64,000 nucleotides of DNA from Gnetum montanum (GCA_015680685.1 MNCI01023407.1:72302-136301), one strand, 5' to 3'. Shown: positions 13,147 to 24,150, counted from the stretch's first letter. Program-made: numbers and translations. The notes: generated from the letters alone by a model not told the origin.

Positions 13147-13691
13147 AAAACAAAACTATAAAATATAAAAATTATAAAATTGTGTAAAAGAAAAGAAAAT
13201 ATTGAAATAATAATTTTTTGGAAAGGAAAAAAATGTATAAAATTGTAATACTTATAAAATTAAAAAGGAAAGCAGTAAAATGCAAGATAAACTTAAAATT
13301 GCATAATCAAATAAAACCACCTTACCTAACCCAGAACTAAGGTAAGGACCACCAAAACACAAATTCAAAAATGGAATTGGAAACAAGGATTTAAAAAAAA
13401 AAACAACAAGGGAAAAGATTAAAGAAAATGGGTGATGAGACCCACAAGTTTTCAAGAAACAAACTTCTAAAAACAAGAAAAAAAAGGGCTCAAAAATTCT
13501 TTTAAAAGATTTTTCAAGGCAATGGCTAAAAACAGAAATTTTAAATAAAACAAGTTTGAAATAAGAAAAATGAAATTTTCAAAAAATAAAAATAGGGACT
13601 AAAAAAGGACAAAAAATAAATACTTCAAAAAATGGGATAATAAAGGTCAGAGAAATGACAAGAAAAGCTGATAAACAAAAGGTTGGGGAAA
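13147..13691 (-). other. element B: untranslated leader
   Basis: Between primer site and gag start. Strongly A-rich on the + strand (T-rich on the sense strand), with homopolymer runs. No gene is seen; the short frame at 13252-13476 is low-complexity. Confidence 0.7.
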
Positions 13692-13710
13692 GGCCCTCCT
13701 TCTAGTGTCA
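13692..13710 (-). promoter_or_regulatory. primer-binding site of element B
   Basis: Just inside the 5' LTR the - strand reads TGACACTAGAAGGAGGGCC. Element D has TGGCACTAGAAGAAGGGCC in the equivalent position. Position and TGR start fit a tRNA primer site, but I could not match it to a plant tRNA from memory. Confidence 0.6.
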
Positions 13711-13716
13711 AAAAGA

Positions 13717-14667
13717 TGTTAATGCATAAATTTTGGTCACACCAACACCAGGAAAAAAACTCATTTTAGGAGACTATTGCCTAGGGTGCCTCCCGTATGG
13801 GTACGGAAACCTGGGAATAGTCTCAGCTGGAGAGGGCTACGTGGCCTTTTGCAAATAATAAGCTAGAAAGAAATTTGAAATTTAAATTAAATAATTATTT
13901 TCAATACAATAAGTAATTAAAAGAATTGAATTTTCTTGGTCCCACTGACGTTGTTGGTTCGTGATTGTCGATGGTATCCACTGCTAGGTAGGAAGGCTAC
14001 GATTGCCATGAGAGAGGGAGAGAGAGAAAAAGAGAGAGTGTGTGCCCACTACAATCCACATAGGGCAACAACTGTACTTCTCAAAGCTTGACGTCGTTTG
14101 CCACCTTTGTGCACCATCGCAGAGAGGAAGATCATCCACCCATGTTTGCACCACTGAGACAAACTCCTGCTATCACAAAAAAGACCTGCAAGGATCCAAT
14201 TTTGAGCTGTTGGCTCGTGCCTTGGACCCTCCTCAAAGATCAAGTAGAAGCATGTGAAAAAAAAAAGAAAAGAAAAGAAGGAAACGATTGCTTAGTGGAG
14301 AGGAAGCTACCCCTTTAGACTAAAAGCCAGAGCCTGTTTTGGGACCTCTCCTCTCGATGATCCCTGATCCCCCTTCTAGACTTTATTTTATAGCTGTTGC
14401 GACCATCCATAATGATGGCTACATTCTCTAATTTAAGTACCCACTATGTTCATAACTTTTGAAACGTCTACCATTAATGACTGTAACTACCATCATTAAT
14501 AATTGTAATTACCACCATTAATGATTGTAACCATCACCATTAATGATTGTCACCTAATAGTTTAAATGCCCACTACTTGCATGATTTTTATTGTGGTTAT
14601 TAAGAGAGAGAGATAGAGATATTGATAATAATGGCCCCATGAGAGCATGGGAGTGTTGACATCAACA
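13717..14667 (-). repeat. 5' LTR of element B
   Basis: It matches 7873-9003 along its whole length but is 180 bp shorter, mostly because it has about four copies of a 22-bp repeat where the other LTR has about nine. Ends are TGTTGA...TCAACA-like. Near the terminus is the inverted repeat CCCATGAGAGCATGGG (14636-14651). It contains a GA-rich run near 14008-14038. Confidence 0.92.
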
Positions 14668-15384
14668 AAAGCATGATAGGCATAAGGAACACTTTTACGA
14701 TTATGTAGGCATGTATAAACAAATCAATGAGAATAAAATCTAGATGACAAAAGCCTAGATCAATTCCATATTAGCATAGAATCTAGACTAGCAATCCATC
14801 TTGGATAGTTATGCTCATGTCCACCAAGTGGAGATAAAAAAGTAAAGACCTGCAAATAGAAGATTTGAAAGAATACATGGGGTTAGCTAACCTTCATTAT
14901 GCTAACTTGGTCATGTTGATAGTAGGTAGGCCTAGAAATGATCTTGAACAACAGGCAGCAGTCACATATGCATTATATGAAAAGAAGTTTATAGATCAAA
15001 AAGATGTTCTGCAAAAGCTTCGAATGGCAAACTTTCAATTAGAAATAATTAAGGTTGGCTACCAAGGGCAAAAAGACGTTGCAATGAACTTGGCTAGAAG
15101 AATGTCTAATTATCATGAGTTATGCAAGATGGCCAAGGCATTTGAAGAAGAGAGAAGACAGTTCATGTTATGGTACATTAAGGCTAATCAGATGTTTCCC
15201 TAGCTACCATGTCTGTGGGATGTACCGGCTCCATTACACATTGCACACTAAGCATGTATGGTACATGACCCCGGAATGAAAAAAGAGAAGCTTCAAGTAC
15301 TACCCACCAAATATAAGTTTTAGAAGCTTGATGACAAGGGAAAGTAACCAATGGAGGAGCCGCTGCCACCAAGCACTACATAGG
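14668..15384 (+). pseudogene. element A: downstream ORF, C-terminal part
   Basis: It continues the ORF cut by element B. An open stretch of 112 codons (14865-15203) is helical and charged ('YMGLANLHYANLVML', 'EEERRQFMLWYIKANQMF'). It matches C near 46220-46540 ('ELANLCYANLAML'). The tail '..LWDVPAP.HI..' near 15210-15240 matches 'LWDIPIPTHIRH' in C. The role of this protein in the element is unknown; its location is the env position of Athila-type elements. Confidence 0.65.
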
Positions 15385-15586
15385 CTACATCGAGCTTCTT
15401 CAAGTTTTGTTTTTGTCAAAGTTTGTCTTATCATGTCTTGTATCAATTTTTGTAAACACCACTAAGGCATTCAGTGTCACAAATATGGTTAAGTTAGTCA
15501 TGTAAATTTACCTCCCAATTTTATAAAGGACTTTATCCTCATTTTATTTTAACTCAAGGATGAGTTTTTAGTAAATCGTGGGGGTA
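15385..15586 (+). other. element A: 3' UTR and polypurine tract
   Basis: Short non-coding stretch ending 'gtgggggta' (15578-15586) directly before the LTR. The same '(T)CGTGGGGGTA' type of tract precedes the 3' LTRs of C, E and F and would prime plus-strand DNA synthesis. Confidence 0.75.
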
Positions 15587-16225
15587 TGATAAAGTCAATT
15601 TTTGTTCGGCTATGATATCATACGTTTGATATTGTAGCATAAGCTATGTTATCACATATGCAATATTGCGTAGTGCATGCCTACCTATAAATACAACACT
15701 TAGGCACACAAATTCGTAATAGATCTCATTTAGTAGTAGCAAAACTCTTTCAATTTGCTTTTATGAATTTAGTCTTTAGCACTTAGAAGTGTATGCCCGT
15801 AGTGTGGCATTGAGTGATTGTATGATGTCTTTATTTGAGGGATTGTACTTGGACACAATTCATAACTGGCAATAAAGATCGAGATTACTTATTATCATTG
15901 TAGCTCCACTTAGTTTTCTTTCTATTTACTTAAAATAATTGTTCCTATTTTCCCTAGTTAATCATTTACTCTATGAGCACTTTCTTTAACATGTTAAAAG
16001 TAAGCAGTATGAATACGACTAGTTTCAAGCTCTAAGTGTAGTTATCTGGTAACCCAATAGTGTTATTGCTTGGTACGCCTAGTAGTGGTACACTTGGTAA
16101 TTCCAGCGATGACTACATGAGTCCAAGGCATGTATGGTAGACCAGAACTAGATATCCATTGCCTTAGGATAGAATAGATTTATTTACTATTTTACTTAGA
16201 CTTAGAAACTATTTTCATTTCATCA
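15587..16225 (+). repeat. 3' LTR of element A (3'-truncated)
   Basis: It starts TGATAAAG after the polypurine tract. U3 holds the 12-bp palindrome TATGATATCATA (15611-15622) and related ATGTTATCAC/GATATTG motifs, then TATAAATA at 15686-15693. The R-U5 part resembles the LTRs of C (for example 'cttggtaattcc', 'gcatgta'). The usual end GTACCTC...CTCATCA is missing; similarity stops near 16225. Confidence 0.75.
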
Positions 16226-19200
16226 TGTTCACTAGGAGTAGCAATGGCCCAACAACATCAGTTATCATATACCTCACTATGAGCTAAACCATGCACATAG
16301 ACTTCACTAGCTCCACATGGAAAGACAATGATCTCAAACTTAAACCAATTATTAGCATATTCACATTGCCTCGTCCACATATTATAATATGGTTGCATGT
16401 GAACACCTGCGACTTATATGGTTGGATGTTGGATTACTCCACTGCTCATCAACAATGAAGTGACTATCTAAAAACAACAAATGGCATCTGGACTATCTAA
16501 TTAAAAGAAACATTAGAAATACTCAATTGTTTCTACAAATAAAACCAAATCCTTGAAGCACAAACCAAAACTGTCCAAATGGTAGTCATAGCAAAAAAAG
16601 AATGCATAGACTTCATTAAACATCCATTAGTCCACTGCATTCTCTACTTGGACACGAAAAAAATGCGAATATGTGCCAAAACACCCTAGGTTTACACTTT
16701 GGTTCCATTCCATGGTGGGTCTGCCCTAGGGAGAAGACCTTTGAGGCAAATGTTTCCTCAAACTTGCAACACCTGGGATGAATGAGGCAAATTACTTAAG
16801 AATATATATCACATTAACGTTGAAACCCAATTGTTGAGATAGAACACAACTCATGGCAACAAGCATGCATTATATTTGCCTCATTATTATCTTAGGTTGA
16901 TGCTAAAATTTCTTGGAATGTAATAAACAAAAGATAGTCAAATAACATTGTATCTACAAGCACCTTGCACAAAAAAGAAATGGGCCAAACAAGAATACAA
17001 TAAAATTCACCTCACTATTGAACATCTTATTAATAGACTAGCTCAAGATCCCTTCAACACTCTAGTTCACAAGGAGCTAGCTAGAGCACGATTAGCCTTT
17101 CAACATTGGGATGTGTACCAAGCACAAAGTGCCTTAACTAAAAGTCAGCTCACCTAGTTAAATATTCAAGATGAACACTGTAAAGAATTTTTCAAGTACC
17201 TCAACACTGCTTCCCCTTCGCATTCTATTGACAAAATTTCTAGTGACGGTACCACCATTACTAACCACAACAGTATCCTCTCTTTTCTCAAGAACCACTA
17301 TGAAAACCTTTTTGCAACAACCCCAATGGACATCTCTTCATTCAAGTCTGCCACCACCAATTATCCTTGCGTTATCAACTCCACTATGTTGCAAAGTCTT
17401 GAGGTAGATATCACTCTGGTGGAGCTTCAGGCGGCCTGTTCCAAGTTAAGTCAGGGAAAGGCTCCTGGTTATGATGGTTTCCCTATGGAATTTTTTCAAA
17501 ATCATTGGGACTTGGTAGGAAATGATCTTCTGCAAGTCATCAATGAGGCTATCTTCACTGGTTCCCTTAGGCCCAATCTAAATCAAGGGGTAATTCGTCT
17601 TCTCCCCAAGTCTGGGGATCTTACCAATATCTCCAATTGGCATCCCATAACTCTTCTCAATGTAGTGTACAAAATTTGGGCTAAGTGCCTACCCCTACGG
17701 CTAAAAAAAATTCTTGGCCAAATTATTTCTCCCCAACAAACAGGATTTGTTCCTGGTAGATATATATTAGATAATGTAGTTGCGGCTTGGGAAGGTCTCA
17801 AGTGAGCCGAGGATGATGGTCAAGATATTCTCCTAGTGAAACTTGATTACGCCAAGGCGTATGACAACATTAAGTGGGATTTTATCTTGCAGACCATGAC
17901 CAAACTTGGTTTTGGACCTAAGTTCCTACATATGGTAAAATGTTTATTCTCAGATGCTACCGCAAGAGTAGCCACTAACTTTGGCATTACCTCTCCCTTT
18001 CTAATACATAGGTCCATGCGGCAAGGTTGTCCTCTCGCCCCCTATCTCTTTATCATCACTGCAAACTTTCTTTGTCATTAGATTAACCTAGATATTCAAG
18101 CTAAAGTTCTCACTGGGGTCTGCCTTTCTTCCTCTCAACAACAACTTCTCAATATGCACTTTGCCGATGACTCTTTTTTTCTAGTACAAAACACAGCCGC
18201 AAATTTGCACCACCTTTTATCAAGGGTGGAGCAATATTGCACACTCTCAAGCTCTAATATAAATTGGAATAAATCCTTTGTTTATAGCTTTACGGGCAAT
18301 TACAACCATGTGACCAACTATAACTGGAAGCAGCTTCAGGATCAAGACATTGCTAAGCTTATAGGAATCCCTTTCTGTTTTAGAGGTTCACCCTCCATTC
18401 TTTGGGAGCAAGTTATTTATCGGATCCAAAAGAAACTTGATAAATGGAAGACTAAACCCCTCACTCTAGCAGGTAAATACCTTGTATGTAAGTCCATATG
18501 TGCATCAACCCATGTGTACTACTCTTCATGTTGGGCCCCCTCCCAAGCTACCTACCAAAAGCTTGAACAACTATTCCGTGACTTTATGTGGTCCTCCAAA
18601 GATTCTCAGAAAGGATTTCATCGAGTCTCTTGGAATATTGTTACTCTTCCCAAGAATAAGGGTGGCTTAGGTCTTTTGAATTCCTATAAGCAAGGAATTA
18701 CCCTGGTTGCTAAGTGGTTGGTACAACATTTAGATGCCTCAAATATTATTGGGACCCTCCTCCAATTAAGGCTTCATCAAGCATATCCTAAAAACAAGCC
18801 CTTATGGAAAGGCATCCATTTTGTCAATTGGATATTTTCCCCCCTCACTATCATTCTTCCTGGATTTCATGTTTTCAAAAGCATTTGGAGGGCTTGGCAA
18901 ATTCTACATAGTTATATAAATTGGACTAACGTCAAGATCAACCCTACTATCCTCTCTAGATTGTCTCCGTGGTGGTTACCTCTATTGCCTACTCCCCTTG
19001 CCATCACAAAGGCTAAGGTAGCTACCTCATGGTATCAAAAGGGTGTCATCTCCTTAAATTGTCTTAGGCTGGTTGGTCATTGGATTTCAGGGGTCGAGTT
19101 TAACAATTTTTATGGGCAGTCAGTGGCAATGAACCATTGTCTAATTCAGATTTACTCCTTTCTCCAAGGTCATTGGAAGCTTGATGTTACAGTGCAAAGC

Positions 19201-20190
19201 CCTTTTCATGGCCTTCAATGGCTTAATGGGGTTAAACTCTTGCCCTACCGGCCATCTGTCCCCTTTCATCTTATGCACGACCCATCCGAGGTCATTCACC
19301 GCTGCAATTAGTATTGGCATAAACAAGAGTCAGTAACATTTTGAATTCCTGTCTTCCAACACATTTGGAAACTTCCAACCCTCCCCAAAATTAAGCAGTT
19401 CCTATGGTGTCTCCTCCACCATGGTCTACCCATTGGTAAACATTTAGAATATCTAGGGATTCTCAATCCCAATTGCCCTCTCTGTGGTGGTCAAAATGAC
19501 TTTGTCCATGTGTTTTGGCATTGTCCCTTTGCTCAGCATGTGTGGAAGTGGGCTGTCATAGTTTTTCCTTCATACAAGCTATCTCAAGAGGATGTCATAT
19601 TCGGCTTTTTGAACATTGCTTCTGTTAACCTCAAGTTTTTGTGGAAAGTTATTAGGCCTATTATTTTATATTATATTTGGAAGAGAAGATGCAATGTTAT
19701 ATTTCAAAGGACTGATTATTCTAATAAATGTTTGCTCACCAGGTTGGAGAAGTTGCACCTCTGTCGCCTCATTCATTTCCAACTCACATCTCAAGCATCA
19801 AAGTTCAATCTGGATAATCATCAATTGGTTCATCTTTTGTAGCCGTTGGAAAGTCTTGAGCATTCGAGTAACACTCATCATCTGTAATATCTGCAAGGAA
19901 GCTTCTCCTTTCTGTTGAGTGGAGTCATCATTGGAACTCTCTCTATCCTTAATTGAGAGCTCTTTGCCTCATCTAAATCTATGTCATTCTATTTGGTAAC
20001 GAGTCAATTTGTGTGGAAGTTTGATAGTGGCCCTACTCGGGTTTCCTCCTCAAATACTTGTTCATTTTTATGGTTGTTCCTGAGTCTCATTTCCGGTGCT
20101 CCCAGCTTTCCCTTCCCCTCATCCCTATGACTTATGACTTATTCAGGTTCCTGTAATTGATACACTTTTAATATCAATTGAAAGGGACAT
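16226..20190 (+). mobile_element. L1-type LINE, 5' part decayed
   Basis: ORF2 pieces (RT and a C-terminal zf-RVT region) are clear from 16948. Upstream sequence 16226-16947 has no frame I can assign, and the element's 5' end and endonuclease are not identifiable. The 3' end falls near 20160-20190 with 'acacttttaatatcaattg', a tail like that of plant L1 LINEs. I could not find a target duplication, so both limits are approximate. Confidence 0.7.
16948..19850 (+). pseudogene. LINE ORF2: reverse transcriptase with zinc-binding C-terminus
   Basis: The region before RT reads 'GKAPGYDGFPMEFFQNHW' (17455-17510). RT motifs follow: 'LLPKSGD..NISNWHPITLLN' (17600-17660), 'QQTGFVPGRYILDN' (17737-17777), 'VKLDYAKAYDNIKW' (17836-17878), 'MRQGCPLAPYLF' (18016-18050) and the catalytic FADD (18157-18168). 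A 385-codon frame (18154-19311) holds the thumb and connecting region. The zf-RVT box is visible as 'CPLCGGQNDFVHVFWHCPFA' (19476-19535). Few stops (17803, 18079, 19310) split it, so it is less decayed than the Athila elements. It would have primed reverse transcription at a nicked target. Confidence 0.9.
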
Positions 20191-20347
20191 ATGTTTTTTC
20201 TTCAAATATGCGAATGGGCATAAGAAAAAGAGTCTATCATTGCGCAATACCCCAATGGGGACGCAAAAGGAATTGTCCATACACCGCGTCCACAAATGCG
20301 TTTCTATCATTGCGCAGACGACCGTTGCCGTAGAAGATAGAATCAAC

Positions 20348-20362
20348 GGAAATTTCTGGAAT
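20348..20362 (+). promoter_or_regulatory. heat-shock element, copy 1
   Basis: GGAAATTTCTGGAAT fits nGAAnnTTCnnGAAn exactly, the three-unit binding site of heat-shock transcription factors. It is 314 bp upstream of the EF-hand ORF. Confidence 0.6.
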
Positions 20363-20401
20363 TGCAACGTTCGAAGAACCTACAACGTTCGTTTTTCCTC
20401 C

Positions 20402-20416
20402 GGAAATTTCTGGAAT
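20402..20416 (+). promoter_or_regulatory. heat-shock element, copy 2
   Basis: An identical 15-mer, again a perfect three-unit match, 260 bp upstream of the ATG. Confidence 0.6.
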
Positions 20417-20675
20417 CTTAACGTCCGAAGAATCTGCAACGTTCGTTGATCTCGTCAGCAGTAGCATCGAAGAAATTCCGGGCGACCTTTCCTCTGTAAA
20501 TAAATAAGCAGAGCAGGGTCTTTCTCCATTGATATACTCATCTGAACAAAATCTCAGGCGCAGTTTGCTTAAAAATCTTTGAACTTTTACTGCTTTTTAT
20601 GATAGAAGAGTAGACTTGGTTTCTCTGTGTTTTTGCATTCATCGATCGATTAATTCATTCATTTCTGTTGTTTAA

Positions 20676-21188
20676 ATGGAGAACCCTAGCAATGCGTTGG
20701 AGGTTGAGCGTTTGCAGAGATTATACGAGCAGCTGGACTTGGACGCAGATGGAAGACTTAGCGCAAATGAAATTAACGCATTTCTGCAAAAGTTGGGCAT
20801 GGAGGCGGTGCCGATTCACGAAATGCAAGATATTCTTGCCTGTTTCTCATTGTCGAACACTTGCAGCCTAAGCTTTGATGAATTTGTTGCATTTTGCAAG
20901 AATTTCCTGAATAATACAGAGTCTGGCCTTGATTATTCAGAAGAAGAAGAGGCAGCCATACTCAAGGACGCCTTTAGCGTTTATGATGCAAACGGCGATG
21001 GTTTTATATCTGCAGAGGAGCTTCACAGAGTATTGGAATCTCTTGGACTTTGGCGGCATGATGATCGTTATTATGGTGTTGAAGATTGCCAGAACATGAT
21101 TTGCAGATTTGATAGGAATTGTGATGGACTTCTGGATTTCTCTGAATTTCGCTCCATGATGATGATGATGGACACCGGCGCCTGTTGA
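20676..21188 (+). CDS. calmodulin-like EF-hand calcium-binding protein
   Basis: Single-exon ORF of 170 codons, ATG at 20676 to TGA at 21186-21188; no upstream in-frame ATG. It would sense cytosolic Ca2+ and relay it to partner proteins, as plant CMLs do. EF-hand 1 is canonical (D21-x-D23-x-D25-G26...E32, DLDADGRLSANE). EF-hand 2 (around residues 58-69, SLSNTCSLSFDE) has lost the ligand residues and should not bind Ca2+. EF-hand 3 (D104-E115, DANGDGFISAEE) and EF-hand 4 (D146-E157, DRNCDGLLDFSE) are canonical. The linker at 84-95 is acidic. The tail ends MMMMMDTGAC; I see no N-terminal glycine or clear C-terminal lipidation box. The lack of introns is usual for many CMLs. It is the only intact host gene here and retains CpG sites. 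Assignment to a numbered CML is not possible by eye. Confidence 0.93.
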   Translation: MENPSNALEVERLQRLYEQLDLDADGRLSANEINAFLQKLGMEAVPIHEMQDILACFSLSNTCSLSFDEFVAFCKNFLNNTESGLDYSEEEEAAILKDAFSVYDANGDGFISAEELHRVLESLGLWRHDDRYYGVEDCQNMICRFDRNCDGLLDFSEFRSMMMMMDTGAC

Positions 21189-21305
21189 TTATCATTCATT
21201 TGGCTGTCTAGTCTTGATTATTTATATTCTTTCTCTAACAAAATTTCTGGTAAAATTGCTGAGAACTTGTTACAAGGATGTAAAATCTTTAAATTATATG
21301 GATGT

Positions 21306-21311
21306 AATAAA
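21306..21311 (+). terminator. candidate polyadenylation signal of the EF-hand gene
   Basis: AATAAA 118 bp after the stop codon, in an AT-rich stretch with TTGTT-type elements upstream. Plant signals are loose, so this is a suggestion. Confidence 0.45.
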
Positions 21312-21590
21312 AATTTTCGGTTTCTAGTTTCTATATAGATAAATAATGTTGCATCTTATTGCAATGCTTCTAATTATGAATACGGCTACCTTGCTGTTAA
21401 AGTAGCATGGAAGGTGAACACATTTTCCTGCCATGTCAATTTGATTGATTTGTTAAAATATATTAATTTTTTAATGTTTTCAAAATATTAAAACAGAATT
21501 GAAAATAAACATCACATTTTATCTTGCATATCCTGCAGTTATAACGGCATGAATTATTGCAGTGATCAATTTGATTGCTGTGTTATGAAT

Positions 21591-21712
21591 ACTTGTAATG
21601 ATTTTTAACCATGTTTTCAAAACATGTACATTTCTAAATACAGAGTGTTTTTGTAAGAAACACTTGTAATGTTCTTTAACCATGTTTTTGAAAAACATGG
21701 ACGTTTCTACTA
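21591..21712. repeat. 71-bp tandem duplication with hairpins
   Basis: ACTTGTAATG(A/T)T...TTTAACCATG begins at 21591 and 21662. Each copy contains a short inverted repeat (CATGTTTTCAAAACATG at 21611; CATGTTTTTGAAAAACATG in the second). Confidence 0.75.
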
Positions 21713-22874
21713 TATAATCTGGTACATAGACTGTTTTTAACCATAATAAAATTCTGGTTTCCATTTCACTTGCATAAAGAATGCTTAAGGAAGATTAGAT
21801 TCAAGATTTGATAGTAATGGATTAAATTCTCTGTGATTATAATAGTTAAGAAAAGTGTAACAGAGTTCTTTGCTGGAAAGAATTTCTGGTTGGTCAGAAT
21901 TAATTTTCCTACAGATGGTTAATGGTATGCAGTATAATTTTACCATCTGACATTTAGTTGTGTTTTTTAAGTTTTATTATTAGCGTCTGTTTCTATTGCT
22001 TGAGGACAGATCTCATTTATTTGCTGAATGTAATCGATTGTATACATGTGCAGTTTAAAGGCTTATTTTGTCAACCAGGCCCAGCACGTTATTTGGAAAT
22101 AGGTCATTTCCTTGCCATGGTTAGAATAGCTGGAATCCTATGTGACTTCCGTAAAACGCGGAGGAAAAGATTCTGTTATAGGATCTTGGTTCTTTCTTTA
22201 TATTTTCCAATAAATAATGCAAGGAAAATAACAGGGGACTATAAAAAAGTACGAAGAAAATATGTTTAAAAGTGCAGACAATATACATGATTGCTAAAAT
22301 CCAAGAATGCTGCTTGGAACAAAATAGATGATTAGTGCCCAAGAAAAATTGCCCAACAATTTCAAGCTGTACAAAAAGAAATGCCTCTCCATTTTCAATG
22401 CGTAACTCTACATGTGTTATGGAAGATATTTTGTGCACAACATATTAAAATTCATTCTAGTGTAAAATCTGTATGCAATTGATCATGATAAAAAATTTAT
22501 TCTAGGATCTTCTTATTAACAATAGCTAAGCTAAAATAATAGAGACTTCTACATTGCTCAAATATTGAAAGATGTAGCTCATTATCAAGGTAAAACAAAA
22601 TATAATTTTATGAATGAAAAAGAAATAACTTGGTAGGAATAAAATACTTTCATCCATTGATAAGAATTTGTGGAATCAAAAACTAAAACATAACACCTAG
22701 AAGAGAACACTAAAGTTGTTATGATTTTTATGGATGGTAAAAGAAAGTAGCGTAGTGAAAACACAAAATATAGTTGAATAACCTTCATAGGTTGAACTAA
22801 GAGTGAGCTTAACTAAATTGGATCTTATTTGCATTTGATTCGATTCATCTTGATGACATAGGCAAATCACATTT

Positions 22875-23052
22875 TATAGGCTAGGCAAGGGACCCCAACA
22901 ATCTTGAATGGAGTGGTAGTAGTGGTTCCCTCTATCACGCAAACATTAATGCTCCATAAGTATTATAGGCTAGTCAAGGGACCCTAACAATCTTGAATGG
23001 AGTGGCATTAGTGCTTTCCTCCATCACACAAGCATTAATGCTCCATAATTAG
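22875..23052. repeat. 89-bp tandem duplication
   Basis: TATAGGCTAGGCAAGGGACC at 22875 recurs as TATAGGCTAGTCAAGGGACC at 22964. Both units end in ATTAATGCTCCATAA. Confidence 0.85.
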
Positions 23053-23589
23053 AATAGTGTTAAATAACAATGACTATTATAAGATGACGAATCTCTAATT
23101 AACCAATACCTATGAAAAGTGGGCCATTTATTCTTACAGTCTCCCACTTGACCCACTTTATAGGCATTGTTTGTTTACAACTATATCACGGGTATGCTTT
23201 GCCTCTAGTTATAACTGTAATTCAAATAGTCTTAATACATGAATCATGACAATCATATGCACAAGTTTGAATATTTTCTTCCATGTATTACAATGCATGA
23301 CACTCCTTAAGTGAACTCTTTATGAGCTATTTCTTTATGAATGATGTTTGATAAATCAAATCATTCTATGTCCTACTTTAGTTATTCCGATGGATATGGC
23401 ATAAACTTTATATGCACTTCAAATATGTCATTTATTATCCAAAACTCCTTTAGTGGTGTATATATAGAGTAGAAAACTATATATGGATTAAACAAGTTTC
23501 ATATAATCCACATGAATTGTATGTCATTCTTTAGTCATGGATCAAAATAATTAGCTTAGTACTAATATGTTGAATATCAACCTTATGCT

Positions 23590-24150
23590 TCTTTATTTCT
23601 ATCTTTAATAGCAAGGTACTTTATATTAATATATTTATTGTAACTTCCACTTTCACCACTCCTTCCATAAGATAAAATTGTAGCTAAGTTATCATAATAA
23701 TTCCTTATTGGCCTTAATATAGATTCAATGAATTTTAGACCAAAGATAACATTTTTTTAAGCATCATGCTTGTGAAATAACTTTATCACATGCATTAAAT
23801 TCTATCTTTAAGGAATTCCATGGGCATTGCTTTACAAGGATCTTCATCCCCTTTCAAGAGGATAAGCTATCCTTCTTCTTAAATTTTTTGAGAAAGGAAT
23901 AAGCCCAAGTCACTACTTGTAAGTATAAGGTCACTTATGTATAAGATCAAGAAAATAATTTACTCCCACTATTCTTAAGATATCATAATATTGTGAAACT
24001 TTATATACCATTGTTGGGAGACTTGTCTTATTTATTTAACTTGCAAAATTGAGTGACTATCTTAATAGAAATCTTTAAGAAAAATATCATTTTCACATCT
24101 ATTTGTTGAACCTCCAATTCAAAATGAGTCACCAAAACCATGATAATTCT
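23590..24150 (-). pseudogene. Copia RT, middle part
   Basis: It restarts with 'IIMVLVTHFELEVQQIDVK', repeating the last residues before the break, and reaches 'TQFCKLNK' (about 24050-24028). In intact elements that stretch runs 'VC.L.KSLYGLKQ'. Lower coordinates decay beyond recognition. Confidence 0.65.
24120..24150. repeat. left copy of 31-bp duplication flanking the MCTP fragment
   Basis: C-AAAATGAGTCACC...GATAATTCT. It matches 25633-25663 with three mismatches. Both copies are Copia RT sequence on the - strand. Confidence 0.8.

Larger units (their letters stand above)
7873..14667 (-). mobile_element. Ty3/gypsy element B, pol-deleted, nested in element A
   Basis: Two matching LTRs (7873-9003 and 13717-14667), each starting TGTTRATG on the + strand and ending with TCAACA, flank an interior whose genes all read on the - strand. 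The interior has gag, a protease with the DSGA active site and the C-terminal tail of integrase; RT, RNase H and the integrase core are missing. Flanking 5-mers are TAAGT (7868-7872) and AAAGC (14668-14672). They match at only three positions, so the target duplication is decayed or the boundary is a base off. The host is the downstream ORF of element A, which resumes on the other side. Confidence 0.88.
1..16225 (+). mobile_element. Athila-type Ty3/gypsy element A, 5'-truncated, interrupted by element B
   Basis: Reading left to right there are remnants of gag end and protease, RT, RNase H, integrase, a 2-kb non-coding spacer, a long extra ORF (resumed after the nested element B), a purine-rich tract and a 3' LTR. 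This gene order, and close similarity to elements C and E in this window, place it in the Athila lineage of Ty3/gypsy. The 5' LTR and most of gag lie outside the window or are lost. Every domain carries stops and frameshifts, so the element is dead. Its 3' LTR lacks the GTACCTC...CTCATCA end seen in the sister elements and runs into LINE sequence. Confidence 0.85.
20347..20450 (+). repeat. 54-bp tandem duplication carrying heat-shock elements
   Basis: CGGAAATTTCTGGAAT begins at 20347 and again at 20401. Each is followed by AACGTYCGAAGAAYCTRCAA and CGTTCG. Only a few bases differ between copies. Confidence 0.9.
20191..20675 (+). promoter_or_regulatory. upstream region and 5' UTR of the calmodulin-like gene
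   Basis: Between the LINE end and the EF-hand ORF. It is much richer in CpG than the flanking TE sequence. It carries a duplicated block with two heat-shock elements, several CAACGTTC motifs and an AT-rich stretch (taaataaataagc, 20497-20509) that could serve as a weak TATA region. Transcription start cannot be fixed from sequence. Confidence 0.6.
21189..22860. other. AT-rich region downstream of the EF-hand gene
   Basis: Apart from the 3' UTR and a 71-bp duplication I see no gene. The frames at 21958-22269 and 22121-22438 show no domain and no homologue among the other elements. Confidence 0.6.

Noticed and set aside
16226-16947. Possible endonuclease domain of the LINE
   Set aside because: I could not read any endonuclease motif with confidence; left as unassigned 5' sequence.
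20676-21188. Naming the EF-hand gene as a specific CML number
   Set aside because: Family members cannot be separated by eye without an alignment.
21958-22438. Two overlapping frames (103 and 105 codons) downstream of the EF-hand gene
   Set aside because: AT-rich, opposite strands, no domain and no start context; treated as chance.
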